A DNA stretch of 64,000 bases from Acinetobacter lactucae (GCF_001605885.1 NZ_LRPE01000036.1:1-64000), one strand, 5' to 3'; positions 9,783-20,320 are shown, counted from the stretch's first letter. Program-made: numbers and translations. The notes: generated by a model from the letters alone, not told the origin.

Positions 9783-11282
9783 ATGTCAGAACGTCCAATC
9801 ACCTTTTTTTTCCGTGGTGGTCAGCAGCAAATAGAAAATGTAGTACCTACAATGACGGTTTTGCAATTTCTGCGAGAATATACTCAAACTGGTAAGACTA
9901 GGCAGACTGGTACAAAAGAGGGATGTGCTGAGGGCGATTGTGGTGCATGTACAGTAGTGATTGGTGAGTTGGTCAATGACAACCTACAATTGCGCAATGT
10001 GAATGCGTGTATTCAGTTTTTACCGACTTTAGATGGTAAAGCACTATTTACAGTGGAAGATCTTCATCACTTATTGCCTGCCCAAGATGGCACACTTCAT
10101 CCTGTACAACAGGCAATGGTCGATATGCATGGTTCACAATGCGGTTTTTGTACACCCGGTTTTATTATGTCGCTATGGTCAATGTATGAAAATGAACAGC
10201 ATTCTCCGAGCAAAGATAAAATCAGTGATTATATTTCTGGAAACTTATGCCGCTGTACAGGCTATCGCCCTATTTTAGATGCAGCACAAAAAGCATATGA
10301 CTATCCGCGTGTTTTATTACAACGTCAAAAAGTAATTGATGTATTAAAAGAGATCAAAGCATTACCTGCATTACATTTGAATAATTATGGTCAGCAATTC
10401 TTTGCACCAAAGAGTTTGCAGGATTTTGCCGCATTACGTTTGCAGTTACCTCAAGCGCGTATTGTTGCTGGTAGCACAGATGTCGGTTTGTGGGTAACAA
10501 AGCAGGGCCGTGATTTAGGCGATATGCTTTATATTGGTCAAGTGGAAGAACTCAAAAAAATTGTAGTCACAGATCATGCTTTAAAGATTGGGGCAAATGT
10601 AAGTTTGAATGATGCACTCATCAAAATTTCAGATTTTTATCCTGACTTACAAGAATTACAGCGCCGTTTTGCTTCCATGCCTATTAAAAATGCAGGAACC
10701 CTAGGTGGAAATATTGCCAATGGTTCGCCTATTGGTGACTCAATGCCGGCATTAATTACGCTAGGTACACGATTGATTTTGCGTGTAGGTGAACAAACCC
10801 GTGAAATCGCCTTGGAAGACTTTTATCTAGATTATCAAAAAACAGCATTACAGCTTGGTGAGTTTGTTGAGGCAATTATTATTTCGCTTCGTGAGGAGCA
10901 GACGCGTTTTAAATTTGCCAGCTATAAAATTGCCAAACGTTTTGAGCAAGATATTTCTGCGGTATGTGCGGCCATTTCATGCGAGTTAGATACTCATTAT
11001 GTCGCTCACAAAGTGAGAATTGCTTTTGGTGGTATGGCGGCTACTCCCAAACGTGCAAAATATGCAGAAGCCATCTTAGAAGGTCAGCAACTTACAGCAG
11101 AATTGATGGTTCAGGCTCAAGAGACATTGTCGCAAGACTATCAGCCTTTAGATGATGGACGTGCTAGCTCGGCATATCGTTTACACGTTGCCAAAAACTG
11201 TTTACAGCGTTTTTATGTAGAAAAAATCCTGTCTCAAGCGATCACTCGTGTGAATGACTTGATTGCTGTGGTGGAGATCTAA
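9783..11282 (+). CDS. xdhA: Xanthine dehydrogenase small subunit (2Fe-2S and FAD domains)
   Basis: With XdhB oxidises hypoxanthine and xanthine to urate, using NAD. The first 160 residues hold two iron-sulfur domains: the plant-ferredoxin type with GCAEGDCGACTVVIG and the four-helix type with SQCGFCTPGF and GNLCRCTGYRP. Residues 200-490 form the FAD domain with AGSTDVGLWVTK and NAGTLGGNIANGSPIGDS. This two-subunit split with [2Fe-2S]+FAD on one chain is the usual proteobacterial XdhA. The gene heads an operon: xdhB begins one base after its stop and xdhC follows. The ATG at 9783 is preceded by ATAAGGATAAA. Confidence 0.97.
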   Translation: MSERPITFFFRGGQQQIENVVPTMTVLQFLREYTQTGKTRQTGTKEGCAEGDCGACTVVIGELVNDNLQLRNVNACIQFLPTLDGKALFTVEDLHHLLPAQDGTLHPVQQAMVDMHGSQCGFCTPGFIMSLWSMYENEQHSPSKDKISDYISGNLCRCTGYRPILDAAQKAYDYPRVLLQRQKVIDVLKEIKALPALHLNNYGQQFFAPKSLQDFAALRLQLPQARIVAGSTDVGLWVTKQGRDLGDMLYIGQVEELKKIVVTDHALKIGANVSLNDALIKISDFYPDLQELQRRFASMPIKNAGTLGGNIANGSPIGDSMPALITLGTRLILRVGEQTREIALEDFYLDYQKTALQLGEFVEAIIISLREEQTRFKFASYKIAKRFEQDISAVCAAISCELDTHYVAHKVRIAFGGMAATPKRAKYAEAILEGQQLTAELMVQAQETLSQDYQPLDDGRASSAYRLHVAKNCLQRFYVEKILSQAITRVNDLIAVVEI

Positions 11283-11283
11283 T

Positions 11284-13659
11284 ATGAATCAAAACATTGA
11301 CTTAAGTGTTTCTAAAAAATACGCTAAAGCAGGCGACTCGATTCCACATGAAAGTGCACATTTACATGTGACTGGGCAGGCAACTTATATCGATGATTTA
11401 CCCGAGCTTGAAAATACGATGCATCTGGCGGTTGGGTTTTCAAGTTGTGCCAAAGGTAAAATCAGTAAGTTTGATTTGGATGCGGTACGTCAGGCTGATG
11501 GTGTCCATGCAGTATTTTCGGCAAAAGATATTGAGGTTGAAAATAATTGGGGACCAATTGTAAAAGATGACCCAATTTTTGCCGAAGAGCAGGTCGAATT
11601 TTATGGACAAGCTTTGTTTGTAGTTGTTGCCGAGAGTTATCAGCAAGCCCGTCGAGCAGTTCGTTTGGCAAAAATTGAGTATGTGCCCGAAACTCCAATT
11701 TTAACGATTCAAGATGCAATTAAAAAAGAATCGTGGGTATTACCGCCTGTTGAATTTAGCCATGGTGAAGTTGAGCAGGCATTTCAAAACGCAGCCCATC
11801 AACTTTCAGGTGCTATTGAACTGGGTGGGCAAGAGCATTTTTATTTGGAAGGGCAAATTTCCTATGCGATTCCACAAGAAAATCAGAGCTTAAAAGTCTA
11901 TTGCTCGACACAACATCCAACAGAAATGCAGCTGCTGATTTGTCATGCATTAGGCATGAATATGCATCAGGTGAGTGTGGAAAGTCGGCGTATGGGTGGA
12001 GGTTTTGGCGGTAAAGAGTCACAGTCGGCACAGTGGGCATGCATTGCATCTTTGGCAGCACAAAAAACAGGCCGTCCGTGTAAATTACGCTTAGATCGTG
12101 ATGATGACATGAGTGCTACAGGCAAACGTCATGGTTTTGCTTATGAGTGGTCTGTAGTCTTTGATGACAACGGTATTTTGCAAGGCTTAAAGGTGCAACT
12201 GGCTTCAAACTGTGGTTTTTCGGCTGATCTTTCTGGGCCAGTAAATGAACGTGCGATTTGCCATATTGGCAACGCCTATTATTTAAATGCAGTTGAGCTA
12301 CGTAACTTACGTTGTAAAACCAATACTGTTTCCAATACTGCATATCGTGGTTTTGGTGGACCGCAAGGCATGTTTGTCATCGAAAATATTATTGATGACA
12401 TTGCTCGTTATTTAGGTTGTGACCCTGTTGAAATTCGTCAGCGTAATTTCTTTGCCGAGCAGCCCGGTGCAGGACGTGACCGTATGCACTATGGGGCAGA
12501 GATCCGTGATAATGTTGCGCCAAAATTGGTAGCCGAACTATTGCAAAGTAGCGATTATGCGAAACGTAAACAGAGTATCCATGCTTTTAATCAGAATAAT
12601 GACATCATTAAGCGTGGTATCGCGTTAACCCCATTAATGTTCGGTATTTCGTTTAATGCAGTGCATTACAATCAGGCGGGTGCACTGGTCTATGTCTACA
12701 TGGATGGGACTGTCGCGATTACGCATGGCGGTACAGAAATGGGACAGGGGTTATATACCAAAGTACGTCAGGTTGCTGCGCATGAGTTGGGTTTACCAAT
12801 CGATAGCGTTCGTTTAATCGCAACCGATACTTCTCGTGTGCCAAATACTTCGGCAACAGCAGCATCGAGTGGCGCAGATCTAAACGGTAAAGCTGTTCAA
12901 AATGCCTGTATTAAAATTCGTGAGCGTCTGGCAAAACTTGCCGCAGAAATAAGTGATAGTGCGGCTCATCAAGTCCAATTTGAAGATAGTATGGTCTCAA
13001 CAGCGAATGGCTATTCATGGGCATTTCCTGACTTAGTTCAACGGGCATACATGGCGCGTATACAATTATGGGACAGTGGTTTTTATAAAACACCAGAAAT
13101 TCACTATGATCAGGTCAACCATTTAGGGCGTCCGTTTTTCTATTATGCCTATGGTGCAGCAGTCAGTGAGGTCGCAATAGATACTTTAACTGGGGAAATG
13201 AAAGTATTACGTGCCGACATTTTGCATGACGTCGGGCGGTCAATTAATCCTGCAATTGATATAGGGCAAATTGAAGGTGGGTTTGTGCAAGGGATGGGGT
13301 GGCTCACGACAGAAGAGTTGTATTGGCAGCCGCAGGGGCCACACGCAGGCCGTTTGTTTACCCATGCACCTTCAACTTACAAAATCCCGACCAGTGTGGA
13401 TATTCCTCATATTTTTAATGTCAAACTGTTTAATAATCAAAATCAGGCAGACACCATCTACCGCTCTAAAGCAGTAGGTGAACCTCCATTTATGTTGGCA
13501 TTATCAGTTTTCTCGGCAATTCGTCAGGCGGTACAGGCGGCTATTCCAGAAAATGCACCGCTCGTACTCAATGCTCCAGCAACTGCCGAAGAAATTTTAC
13601 GCGCAATTGCGATTGGACGAGGACAAGCTTTGGCTGACCGCCCACAAGCTAAAATGTAG
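11284..13659 (+). CDS. xdhB: Xanthine dehydrogenase molybdopterin-binding subunit
   Basis: The 791-residue catalytic subunit binds the molybdenum cofactor. Motifs seen are RMGGGFGGKESQ and TAYRGFGGPQG (cofactor and substrate loops), GGTEMGQGLYTK, and the active-site Glu in VGEPPFMLALSV. The start is the ATG at 11284, since the longer frame from 11263 overlaps xdhA and lacks support. The one-base gap after xdhA implies coupled translation of subunits. The stop lies 3 bases before the xdhC start. Confidence 0.97.
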   Translation: MNQNIDLSVSKKYAKAGDSIPHESAHLHVTGQATYIDDLPELENTMHLAVGFSSCAKGKISKFDLDAVRQADGVHAVFSAKDIEVENNWGPIVKDDPIFAEEQVEFYGQALFVVVAESYQQARRAVRLAKIEYVPETPILTIQDAIKKESWVLPPVEFSHGEVEQAFQNAAHQLSGAIELGGQEHFYLEGQISYAIPQENQSLKVYCSTQHPTEMQLLICHALGMNMHQVSVESRRMGGGFGGKESQSAQWACIASLAAQKTGRPCKLRLDRDDDMSATGKRHGFAYEWSVVFDDNGILQGLKVQLASNCGFSADLSGPVNERAICHIGNAYYLNAVELRNLRCKTNTVSNTAYRGFGGPQGMFVIENIIDDIARYLGCDPVEIRQRNFFAEQPGAGRDRMHYGAEIRDNVAPKLVAELLQSSDYAKRKQSIHAFNQNNDIIKRGIALTPLMFGISFNAVHYNQAGALVYVYMDGTVAITHGGTEMGQGLYTKVRQVAAHELGLPIDSVRLIATDTSRVPNTSATAASSGADLNGKAVQNACIKIRERLAKLAAEISDSAAHQVQFEDSMVSTANGYSWAFPDLVQRAYMARIQLWDSGFYKTPEIHYDQVNHLGRPFFYYAYGAAVSEVAIDTLTGEMKVLRADILHDVGRSINPAIDIGQIEGGFVQGMGWLTTEELYWQPQGPHAGRLFTHAPSTYKIPTSVDIPHIFNVKLFNNQNQADTIYRSKAVGEPPFMLALSVFSAIRQAVQAAIPENAPLVLNAPATAEEILRAIAIGRGQALADRPQAKM

Positions 13660-13662
13660 AAG

Positions 13663-14649
13663 ATGATGCAACATTTACAATGGTGGACTGATTTTGTGGC
13701 GTGGCAAGTGGATGCTCTGCCTATGCTATTGGTCACAGTGGTACGCGCCGATGGTTCAACACCAAGAGAAGTCGGTGCAACAATGTTATTGCGCTTTAAT
13801 TTGCAACAGCAATGGCAGCAATCAGATACGATCGGTGGTGGGCATTTAGAGTTTCAAGCGATTGATATTGCTAAAGCAATGTTAAGCGAAACTGAAGCTT
13901 GCATGAGACGTATTGAACGCTTTAACCTCAGTGCACGGTTGGGGCAGTGTTGTGGTGGAGTGATGTGGTTGTTATTTGAAAAAATATCACCCGCTGAGAT
14001 CGCATCGGATTTATCCCATTGTTTGCAAGCATGGCGAGCCGGGCAGCGCATATTGCGTACAGTCTCACATCAACATGCATCCACTTGGCAGACTATGGAT
14101 ATTGAACAGCAACCAAGATTCGAGTTTCAGCCTGCCAGCAGTGAGCAATGGCAATTTGACCAGCAGATTCAACCTTATGCTATGCAAGTGCTGATTTGTG
14201 GAGCAGGACATGTGGGTGAAGCAATCGTTCGCTGTTTATTACCTATTGGTATGAGGGTGAAATGGATTGATCCGCGTGATGATATTTTCCCATCCGATTT
14301 AGTGGAACAGGTGCAATGTTTAACGACTGATACCTTAGAAGCTGAGATCGAGCATTTTGACCGTTCAGGTGCAATTTTAATTTTAACTCATGATCATCAA
14401 TTAGATTTGCAATTGTGTTTTACAGCCTTAAAACCTACGGCAAAACCATTTGCTTATGTTGGGATGATTGGCTCAAAAAGTAAAAGGGCTATTTTTGAGA
14501 AACGTATGCAAGTACGTGGTTATACTCAGGAAACATTACAACGTTTGGTTTGCCCGATCGGGATAGAAGGGATTTCATCGAAACAACCTGCAATGATTGC
14601 CGTTGCAGTGGTTGCTCAATTATTGCAGGTGTTTGATGTAAAAAAATGA
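13663..14649 (+). CDS. xdhC: XdhC molybdenum cofactor chaperone/insertion protein
   Basis: Binds and sulfurates-delivers molybdenum cofactor for insertion into XdhB; not part of the mature enzyme. The 328 residues include the N-terminal TVVRADGSTPREVGATML and GGGHLEFQ blocks and a C-terminal Rossmann-like domain starting ICGAGHVGEAIV, ending with FAYVGMIGSKSKR and CPIGIEGISSKQP. It starts 3 bases after xdhB. Its TGA stop lies inside the stem of the downstream terminator. No guanine deaminase gene follows, unlike in some xdh operons. Confidence 0.95.
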   Translation: MMQHLQWWTDFVAWQVDALPMLLVTVVRADGSTPREVGATMLLRFNLQQQWQQSDTIGGGHLEFQAIDIAKAMLSETEACMRRIERFNLSARLGQCCGGVMWLLFEKISPAEIASDLSHCLQAWRAGQRILRTVSHQHASTWQTMDIEQQPRFEFQPASSEQWQFDQQIQPYAMQVLICGAGHVGEAIVRCLLPIGMRVKWIDPRDDIFPSDLVEQVQCLTTDTLEAEIEHFDRSGAILILTHDHQLDLQLCFTALKPTAKPFAYVGMIGSKSKRAIFEKRMQVRGYTQETLQRLVCPIGIEGISSKQPAMIAVAVVAQLLQVFDVKK

Positions 14650-14670
14650 TCCCAAAGGATCATTTTTTTT
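14643..14670. terminator. Shared terminator containing the stop codons of xdhC and smr
   Basis: Stem AAAATGATCC/GGATCATTTT with a 4-base loop and T-runs on both strands. The xdhC TGA is in the left arm and the smr TGA (minus strand) in the right arm. Confidence 0.85.
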
Positions 14671-15355
14671 GTTCGAACTTTGGATTTTTCTCTGCACGTT
14701 TAAGCAGCACGAGAACAGCACCTGTGCCACCTTGATTTTCTGGCGCACTTACAAAGGCCAAAACATCGCGGTGTTGACGTAACCATCCGTTGACGTAGGT
14801 TTTTAAGACCGCTTCTGGGCCTTTACCATGCACAATTTTAATGACATTTTGATTTTCATCTTTTGCCATCTGGATAATTTGTAACACTGCGTCACGTGCT
14901 TGCTCAATGGTGCAGCCGTGTAAATCTACAGCTTCAAACCAACGCATTTTTCCAGCTTTCAAGTCTTCAAAAACCTTATGCTGGAGGGTAGCAATGCGAT
15001 AGCTTAACGTTGCTTGGCTTGCGACCGGATTTAAAGCAGCTTGCGTATCTGATAACTCGGCATGTTCGGTATCACGGCCACCTTCGGCGGCTGCCCGTTT
15101 CGCTAGCGTTTGTGCATCAACTTTTCTGGCACGAGGTGTTTTTACATCGGCAACATTGCTATTGTTGATGCGTTTAACACCTGCAACAGCCTGTTGAAAC
15201 AGATGGGTATCTTCCAATTCTTCAGACTCAGCCTGAGATTTTTTAGACTCAGGCTGACTTGCGATTTTGCTTGAATGAGGATTGGAGATTTGCTTTTTAA
15301 ATTGCTTCAATAACTTCTGTTGCTCTTTAGAAAGCGATGAATCTTTATTACTCAT
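14660..15355 (-). CDS. Smr (small MutS-related) domain protein
   Basis: A 231-residue protein whose last 90 residues form an Smr domain: AVDLHGCTIEQARDAV gives the DLHG motif, IKIVHGKG gives the HGxG motif, and GGTGAVLVLLKRA ends the fold. These domains are nucleases acting on DNA or RNA; in E. coli related proteins cleave mRNA on collided ribosomes. The N-terminal 100 residues are charged, Lys/Gln/Ser rich and probably disordered. It lies 9 bases after trpC, so it appears to be the last gene of a trpD-trpC-smr operon. No MutS-type ATPase part is present. Confidence 0.9.
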   Translation of the reverse strand: MSNKDSSLSKEQQKLLKQFKKQISNPHSSKIASQPESKKSQAESEELEDTHLFQQAVAGVKRINNSNVADVKTPRARKVDAQTLAKRAAAEGGRDTEHAELSDTQAALNPVASQATLSYRIATLQHKVFEDLKAGKMRWFEAVDLHGCTIEQARDAVLQIIQMAKDENQNVIKIVHGKGPEAVLKTYVNGWLRQHRDVLAFVSAPENQGGTGAVLVLLKRAEKNPKFEQKK

Positions 15356-15364
15356 ATATCTTCA

Positions 15365-16171
15365 TTAAACCGTTTGGGGTTGTCCAAAAAGGGCAGTAAA
15401 AGCTTGATCTGGACGTGGTTGTTTCATAAAACTTTCGCCCACCAAGAAGCTGTGAATATCATGCTCTTGCATCATACGCACATCATCTGGTGTCGCAATA
15501 CCGCTTTCAGTAATTAATAAACGTGAGGCCGGAAGTAATTTTTTCAATCGAATGGATGTATTTAAATCTACATCAAACGTTTTTAAATTACGGTTATTCA
15601 CGCCTAATAAACATTGCTCAGAAAGCTTTAAAGCGCGTTCCATTTCTTCTTCGTCATGAACTTCAACTAATACATCAAGTTGATGTTCAAACGCAGTTTT
15701 TGACATTTCTTCGAGTTGCTGGTCAGACAAACAAGCAACAATTAATAAAATACAGTCAGCATGCAAAGCACGTGCTTCAACTACATTGTACGGGTCGACC
15801 AAAAAGTCTTTACGTAAAGCAGGCAGGGCACAATGATTGCGAGCAATCGCAATATTCTCATCTGCACCCTGAAAGAAATCAACATCGGTCAATACCGATA
15901 AACACGCAGCTCCAGCTTGTTCATATTGCTGAGCAATTTCGGCAGGATTAAAGTCTGCGCGAATGATTCCTTTTGATGGAGATGCTTTTTTAATTTCAGC
16001 AATCACGCCCGGACGTTTATGTAGTAAAGCGTTGGCAAAGCCTCGAACTGGCGTCGCGGCTTTTGCTAATTCTTCCACATCTTGCAAATTACGTTGTTTT
16101 AAACGCGCAGCAAGTTCCTCATGTTTACGGTCAACAATTTTACCTAAAATGGTATTTTGAATATTAATCAT
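15365..16171 (-). CDS. trpC: Indole-3-glycerol phosphate synthase
   Basis: Closes the indole ring to form indole-3-glycerol phosphate in tryptophan synthesis. It is a 268-residue TIM barrel with the N-terminal signature VIAEIKKASPSKGIIR holding the catalytic Lys, ALRKDFLVDPYNV with the second Lys, LLGVNNRNLKTFDVD, and TESGI and FLVGESFM for phosphate binding. It is monofunctional, with no TrpF fusion. It is 9 bases downstream of trpD in the same operon. Confidence 0.97.
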   Translation of the reverse strand: MINIQNTILGKIVDRKHEELAARLKQRNLQDVEELAKAATPVRGFANALLHKRPGVIAEIKKASPSKGIIRADFNPAEIAQQYEQAGAACLSVLTDVDFFQGADENIAIARNHCALPALRKDFLVDPYNVVEARALHADCILLIVACLSDQQLEEMSKTAFEHQLDVLVEVHDEEEMERALKLSEQCLLGVNNRNLKTFDVDLNTSIRLKKLLPASRLLITESGIATPDDVRMMQEHDIHSFLVGESFMKQPRPDQAFTALFGQPQTV

Positions 16172-16180
16172 GAGAAATCC

Positions 16181-17230
16181 TTAATCTGCCTGAGATTGCT
16201 TTAATGTTTTGGTAAATTCAGCCAAAACACTCATTTTTTCTAAAGCCTGTCCGCCATAGATAATATCTTGAGCGAATGTAACAGCCTGAGCATAAGTTTT
16301 GGTAATGCCCGCCACATAGATGCCTGCGCCTGCATTAAGCGCAATCATGTTTGCTGCTTTTTCACCAATATCGGATTTATTTTTGCTTAAAGCATCTTTA
16401 ATTAACTTTAGACTTGCTGTTGCATCTGCAACAACGAAACCATTTAAAGTTTGTGATTCAATTCCGACATCTTCAGGGGTAAGTGTCCATTCCGTGATTT
16501 CGCCGTCTTTGAGCTCTGCAACAGCAGTAGGAGCAGCAAGACTGATTTCATCGAGCCCATCTCTTGAATGAACAACCATCACGTGTTCAGCACCAAGTTG
16601 TTTCATCACTTCGGCAATTGGGCGGCAAAGTTCATCTGAGAACACACCAATTACAAAGCGTTTTACACCAGCTGGATTGGTCAGTGGGCCGAGTAAATTG
16701 AAAATACTGCGAATCCCAAGCTCACGACGTGGACCAGCAGCGTATTTCATGGCTTTATGATGGTTTGGAGCAAACAAGAAACCTACACCCATTTCACGGA
16801 TGCAGCGTTCGGTTTGTTGCATATCTAAATCAAGATGAATACCTGCTTGTTCAAGTAGGTCTGATGAACCTGATTTACTTGAAACGCCACGGTTACCATG
16901 TTTTGCAATAGTTGCGCCTGCTGCTGCAATCACAAAGCTTGACGCTGTAGAGACGTTAAATAAATTTTGACCATCACCACCAGTACCCACAATATCAACT
17001 AAATGTTTGATATCGCTAACATCGATCTTGATCGCAAATTCACGCATGACACGTGCAGCAGCTGTCATTTCGTCAATGCTTTCACCTTTCATGCGTAGGC
17101 CCATCATCAAAGCACCAATTTGTGCTTCGGTTGCCTCACCTTGCATGATGCTGCGCATAATTTCTTCCATTTGAGGCTGAGTCAAATGAATGTTCTTGGT
17201 AATGTGGTTGAGCGCCTGTTGGATATTCAT
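16181..17230 (-). CDS. trpD: Anthranilate phosphoribosyltransferase
   Basis: Joins anthranilate with PRPP to form phosphoribosyl anthranilate. The 349-residue protein has the glycine loop [33 protein letters not shown] and the [10 protein letters not shown] block, all typical of monofunctional TrpD. I chose the inner ATG (17230), giving MNIQQAL, over one two codons upstream, because Acinetobacter TrpD as I recall begins there. The glutaminase partner gene trpG is not adjacent; it lies about 6 kb away beyond two oppositely oriented genes. Confidence 0.96.
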   Translation of the reverse strand: MNIQQALNHITKNIHLTQPQMEEIMRSIMQGEATEAQIGALMMGLRMKGESIDEMTAAARVMREFAIKIDVSDIKHLVDIVGTGGDGQNLFNVSTASSFVIAAAGATIAKHGNRGVSSKSGSSDLLEQAGIHLDLDMQQTERCIREMGVGFLFAPNHHKAMKYAAGPRRELGIRSIFNLLGPLTNPAGVKRFVIGVFSDELCRPIAEVMKQLGAEHVMVVHSRDGLDEISLAAPTAVAELKDGEITEWTLTPEDVGIESQTLNGFVVADATASLKLIKDALSKNKSDIGEKAANMIALNAGAGIYVAGITKTYAQAVTFAQDIIYGGQALEKMSVLAEFTKTLKQSQAD

Positions 17231-17236
17231 AGTCAT

Positions 17237-17587
17237 GATTTACAGCATTAATGATTAAAATTTTTAGGTGAAGTTGATCAAGAGTGGGATGTTCAGCTTG
17301 TTGCGTTCCATGTTTCACTAGCTACGAGGAGCTATGTTAGCAGAAAATAATCAAAGATTTTTGTTGTTCGATCATAGTTTTAAAAATTTTGCTGGTTTAT
17401 TACTTTAGTTTGATTAATAAACAGAATTTATTCATTGAAAAAGATTTTAGTTTGTTGTGAGTTTTTATGATAAATAATTAACCATTTGGTATATCTTAAA
17501 CGCAAATATACCTAGGAAAAATGCGTATAAATCAACCAAATAAAAGTAGATATAGTAGGGCGATCTTTATTTTATCTATTAATAAAT
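17237..17587. other. Divergent spacer between trpD and the TonB receptor gene
   Basis: 351 AT-rich bases with no reading frame of note. I see one inverted repeat near the TonB receptor side (listed separately) and a small hairpin TAGCT/AGCTA around 17320-17335 on the trpD side. I see no trp leader peptide with tandem Trp codons and no convincing promoter. Confidence 0.5.
17488..17512. repeat. Inverted repeat upstream of the TonB-dependent receptor
   Basis: GGTATAT and ATATACC are separated by 11 bases, 75 bases before the start codon. The spacing of about 18 bases centre to centre is compatible with a dimeric regulator; the regulator is unknown and chance remains possible in AT-rich DNA. Confidence 0.3.
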
Positions 17588-20320
17588 ATGTATTTAAATA
17601 ACTTGAAATATCTAGGAGCTTTTAAAAATAAGTGCTCATTTATTTTTGTATTTGTTGCACTATTTCATCCACTAGAAAGCTATGCGCAAGAAGCTGTAGA
17701 GCAACCACAAAAACAAACTAAAACAGATAAAGTAGTCCGTGTTGCTGTGACAGGGTCTCGGATTTCAAAAGCACAAAAAGATGGCCCGACCAGTGTGACG
17801 GTCATTACCGCAGCCGATATTGAAAAACAAGGTTTTAGTAATGCATTTGATGCGCTTAATAACCTGACGCAGAACACGGGTTTTGTACAAGGTGCCGATT
17901 ATGGAAATACTTTTACACCTGCGGCTAATGCTATTAGTTTACGAGGGTTAGGACCGAATCATACTTTAACTTTGATTAATGGACATCGGGTTGCGGATTA
18001 TCCTGTACCGTACGATGGCTCTGTCAATTTCGTGAATTTAGCCAATATTCCCACTGCCATTATTGACCGTATTGAAATATTAAACGGTGGTGCCTCTGCA
18101 ATTTATGGTTCAGATGCAATCGCAGGTGTCGTGAATATCATTCTGAAAAAGAAAACAGACGGTACTCAATTTAATATTAAGGCAGGCGGAACAAAAGAAG
18201 GCGGGGAAAACTTACGTTTACAACTGAGCGGTAGTAAAACTTTAGACAAGCTCAACCTTGTTTATGGGATTGAACTCAGTGGCCGTGAACCGATATGGGC
18301 AGCCGATCGAGATTTTATGAAGAGCCGAACTCGTTTAGGAGAAAAACCAGATACGGTTGTAGGTCGTAAAAATGCCGATACTGGTAAATATCTTTCAATT
18401 GGTGGGTGTCGGGCCTTTAATGGTTTATTTAACGGATCAGTCAATAATATAGGACAAGCTGGCGCAGACAATTGTGCAAGTGGTTTGGCACGACCGACTT
18501 ATTGGACTATTCAAACTCAAAATCGCAGTCAAAATGGTTATCTCGGTTTAGACTATGAGTTAAATGATAAAACTCAATTATTTGCAGATTTTTTAATTGG
18601 TGCTAACCAAATTGAAAATAATACCCGTGGTCCAACATGGACTTCTTTAGCTGCAACGAGTGGTTATTTCCTAAATCAAGATTCGGGAAATTATGAAATT
18701 TGGAATCGCCGTTTTGCACCTGAAGAATTAGGCGGGGTAGAACGAGTAAATAAAAAATGGAAAGAACTTTCTTCGAACTTAAATTTTGGAATTCGAGGCG
18801 ATATTGGAGAGACGAGCTGGAGTTATGAAGCAGCTTATAATGGTTCCATCTATACCAGTCAGCTACGCCGCCAAGGCTTATTACGTTCGAATGTTGATGA
18901 ATATTTCTTAGGTCAGCAACTTGGTACAGATGCAGATGGTATTCCTATTTATTCACCTCATTTAGATCGTTTAAGTCGACCACTGACAGCAAACGAATTT
19001 GAGAGTATTTCGGGCACAACAAAAGAAAAAGATAAGTCATGGGCACAAAGTTTGACCTTAAGCGCGAATGGTGACGTATTTAAGTTACCTGCAGGAACTG
19101 CCAAACTTGCGGCTGTGGCTGAAATCGGACGTCAAGGTTTTTCTATTAAGCCGGATCAGGCACTTGAAAATGGTGAGTTTTATAATGCGAGTTCTAGTGG
19201 CGAATATAGTGGCACACGTACACGCCAAGCACTTGGTGCAGAATTATTCTTGCCTTTAGCGAAACCATTAAATTTAACGCTGTCTGGACGTTATGACCGT
19301 TATGCTTTGTCAGATAACAGCATTGATAAGCTAACTTTCGGTTCAGGTCTGGAGTTTAGACCGCATCCGACTTTATTGGTGCGTGGTAACTACGCGACCA
19401 GCTTTCGTGCACCAGATATGAACTATCTGTTTTTAAATAAACAAAAAGGTTATTTTCCGAGTACCACCGATTATTTACGTTGTAGCCAAACGGGACAACC
19501 TTTAGATAAATGTACCTTTAAAGATTACTCGCCTGGGGCGAACTATACTTTAACTGGAAACAAAGAGCTGAAACCTGAAGAGGGTAAATCTTATGGTGCA
19601 GGTTTTGTTTGGTCACCAACCAATAAATTTGATATCAGCATCGATTACTGGGATATCAAAATTGATAATCTTGTGACCAACTTAAGTGCGGACAAAATTC
19701 TACGTTTAGAAGCAGATTGTCGTTTAGGCAACCAAGATATTAACTCTGCGGCCTGTATTGATGCATTGGCACGTGTAGAGCGTAACCCTGCAAATGCAGT
19801 TGTCGATCCAAATGTGATTAAGAATATTAATATTGTTCCGATTAATGCTGCATCAGACCATACTCGCGGGATTGACTTCACTAGCAGATGGCGCTGGAAA
19901 ACAGACAGCTTTGGTAACTTTCTCTGGACGGTAAATTATAGCCGTGTACTAGAACATGAATATCAACAATCAAAAGATGGCGAGAAAGATGACTACCTAA
20001 AAGATTTAACCATTCCTGATTGGCATGACCGTTTTAATACCAGTCTCAGCTGGAGTTTTGGAGATTGGGCATCAACAGTATTAGTTAATCGTTATGGCAA
20101 AATTCCAAACGGCGACCAAACTGCTTACCTAAGCCCAACGTATTTGGTGAACTGGAGTGGTACTTATCAAATCTCTCCAAAAGCTTCTGCTTCAATCATT
20201 ATTAATAACCTGTTTGACAAAGTGAAACGAGATGACACGGGCGGTTGGCCATATTATCCGGTAGGATCATATTCACCATTCGGCCGTCAAGGTTGGTTGG
20301 AATTTAACTATAAATTCTAA
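17588..20320 (+). CDS. TonB-dependent outer membrane receptor
   Basis: A 910-residue gated porin for active uptake across the outer membrane. A signal peptide ends near SYA-QEA (about residue 34). A TonB-box-like VRVAVTGSRI follows at about 48-58. The plug domain (about 60-190) has SVTVITAADIEKQGF, AISLRGLGPNHTLTLING and NGGASAIYGSDAIAGVVNII. The barrel ends with a terminal aromatic (NYKF). The GSRI-type box and Gly-rich plug resemble receptors for carbohydrates or peptides more than classic siderophore receptors, but the ligand is not deducible. The next gene, 79 bases on, encodes a secreted aminopeptidase, which suggests peptide uptake. No Fur-like box was seen. Confidence 0.93.
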   Translation: MYLNNLKYLGAFKNKCSFIFVFVALFHPLESYAQEAVEQPQKQTKTDKVVRVAVTGSRISKAQKDGPTSVTVITAADIEKQGFSNAFDALNNLTQNTGFVQGADYGNTFTPAANAISLRGLGPNHTLTLINGHRVADYPVPYDGSVNFVNLANIPTAIIDRIEILNGGASAIYGSDAIAGVVNIILKKKTDGTQFNIKAGGTKEGGENLRLQLSGSKTLDKLNLVYGIELSGREPIWAADRDFMKSRTRLGEKPDTVVGRKNADTGKYLSIGGCRAFNGLFNGSVNNIGQAGADNCASGLARPTYWTIQTQNRSQNGYLGLDYELNDKTQLFADFLIGANQIENNTRGPTWTSLAATSGYFLNQDSGNYEIWNRRFAPEELGGVERVNKKWKELSSNLNFGIRGDIGETSWSYEAAYNGSIYTSQLRRQGLLRSNVDEYFLGQQLGTDADGIPIYSPHLDRLSRPLTANEFESISGTTKEKDKSWAQSLTLSANGDVFKLPAGTAKLAAVAEIGRQGFSIKPDQALENGEFYNASSSGEYSGTRTRQALGAELFLPLAKPLNLTLSGRYDRYALSDNSIDKLTFGSGLEFRPHPTLLVRGNYATSFRAPDMNYLFLNKQKGYFPSTTDYLRCSQTGQPLDKCTFKDYSPGANYTLTGNKELKPEEGKSYGAGFVWSPTNKFDISIDYWDIKIDNLVTNLSADKILRLEADCRLGNQDINSAACIDALARVERNPANAVVDPNVIKNINIVPINAASDHTRGIDFTSRWRWKTDSFGNFLWTVNYSRVLEHEYQQSKDGEKDDYLKDLTIPDWHDRFNTSLSWSFGDWASTVLVNRYGKIPNGDQTAYLSPTYLVNWSGTYQISPKASASIIINNLFDKVKRDDTGGWPYYPVGSYSPFGRQGWLEFNYKF

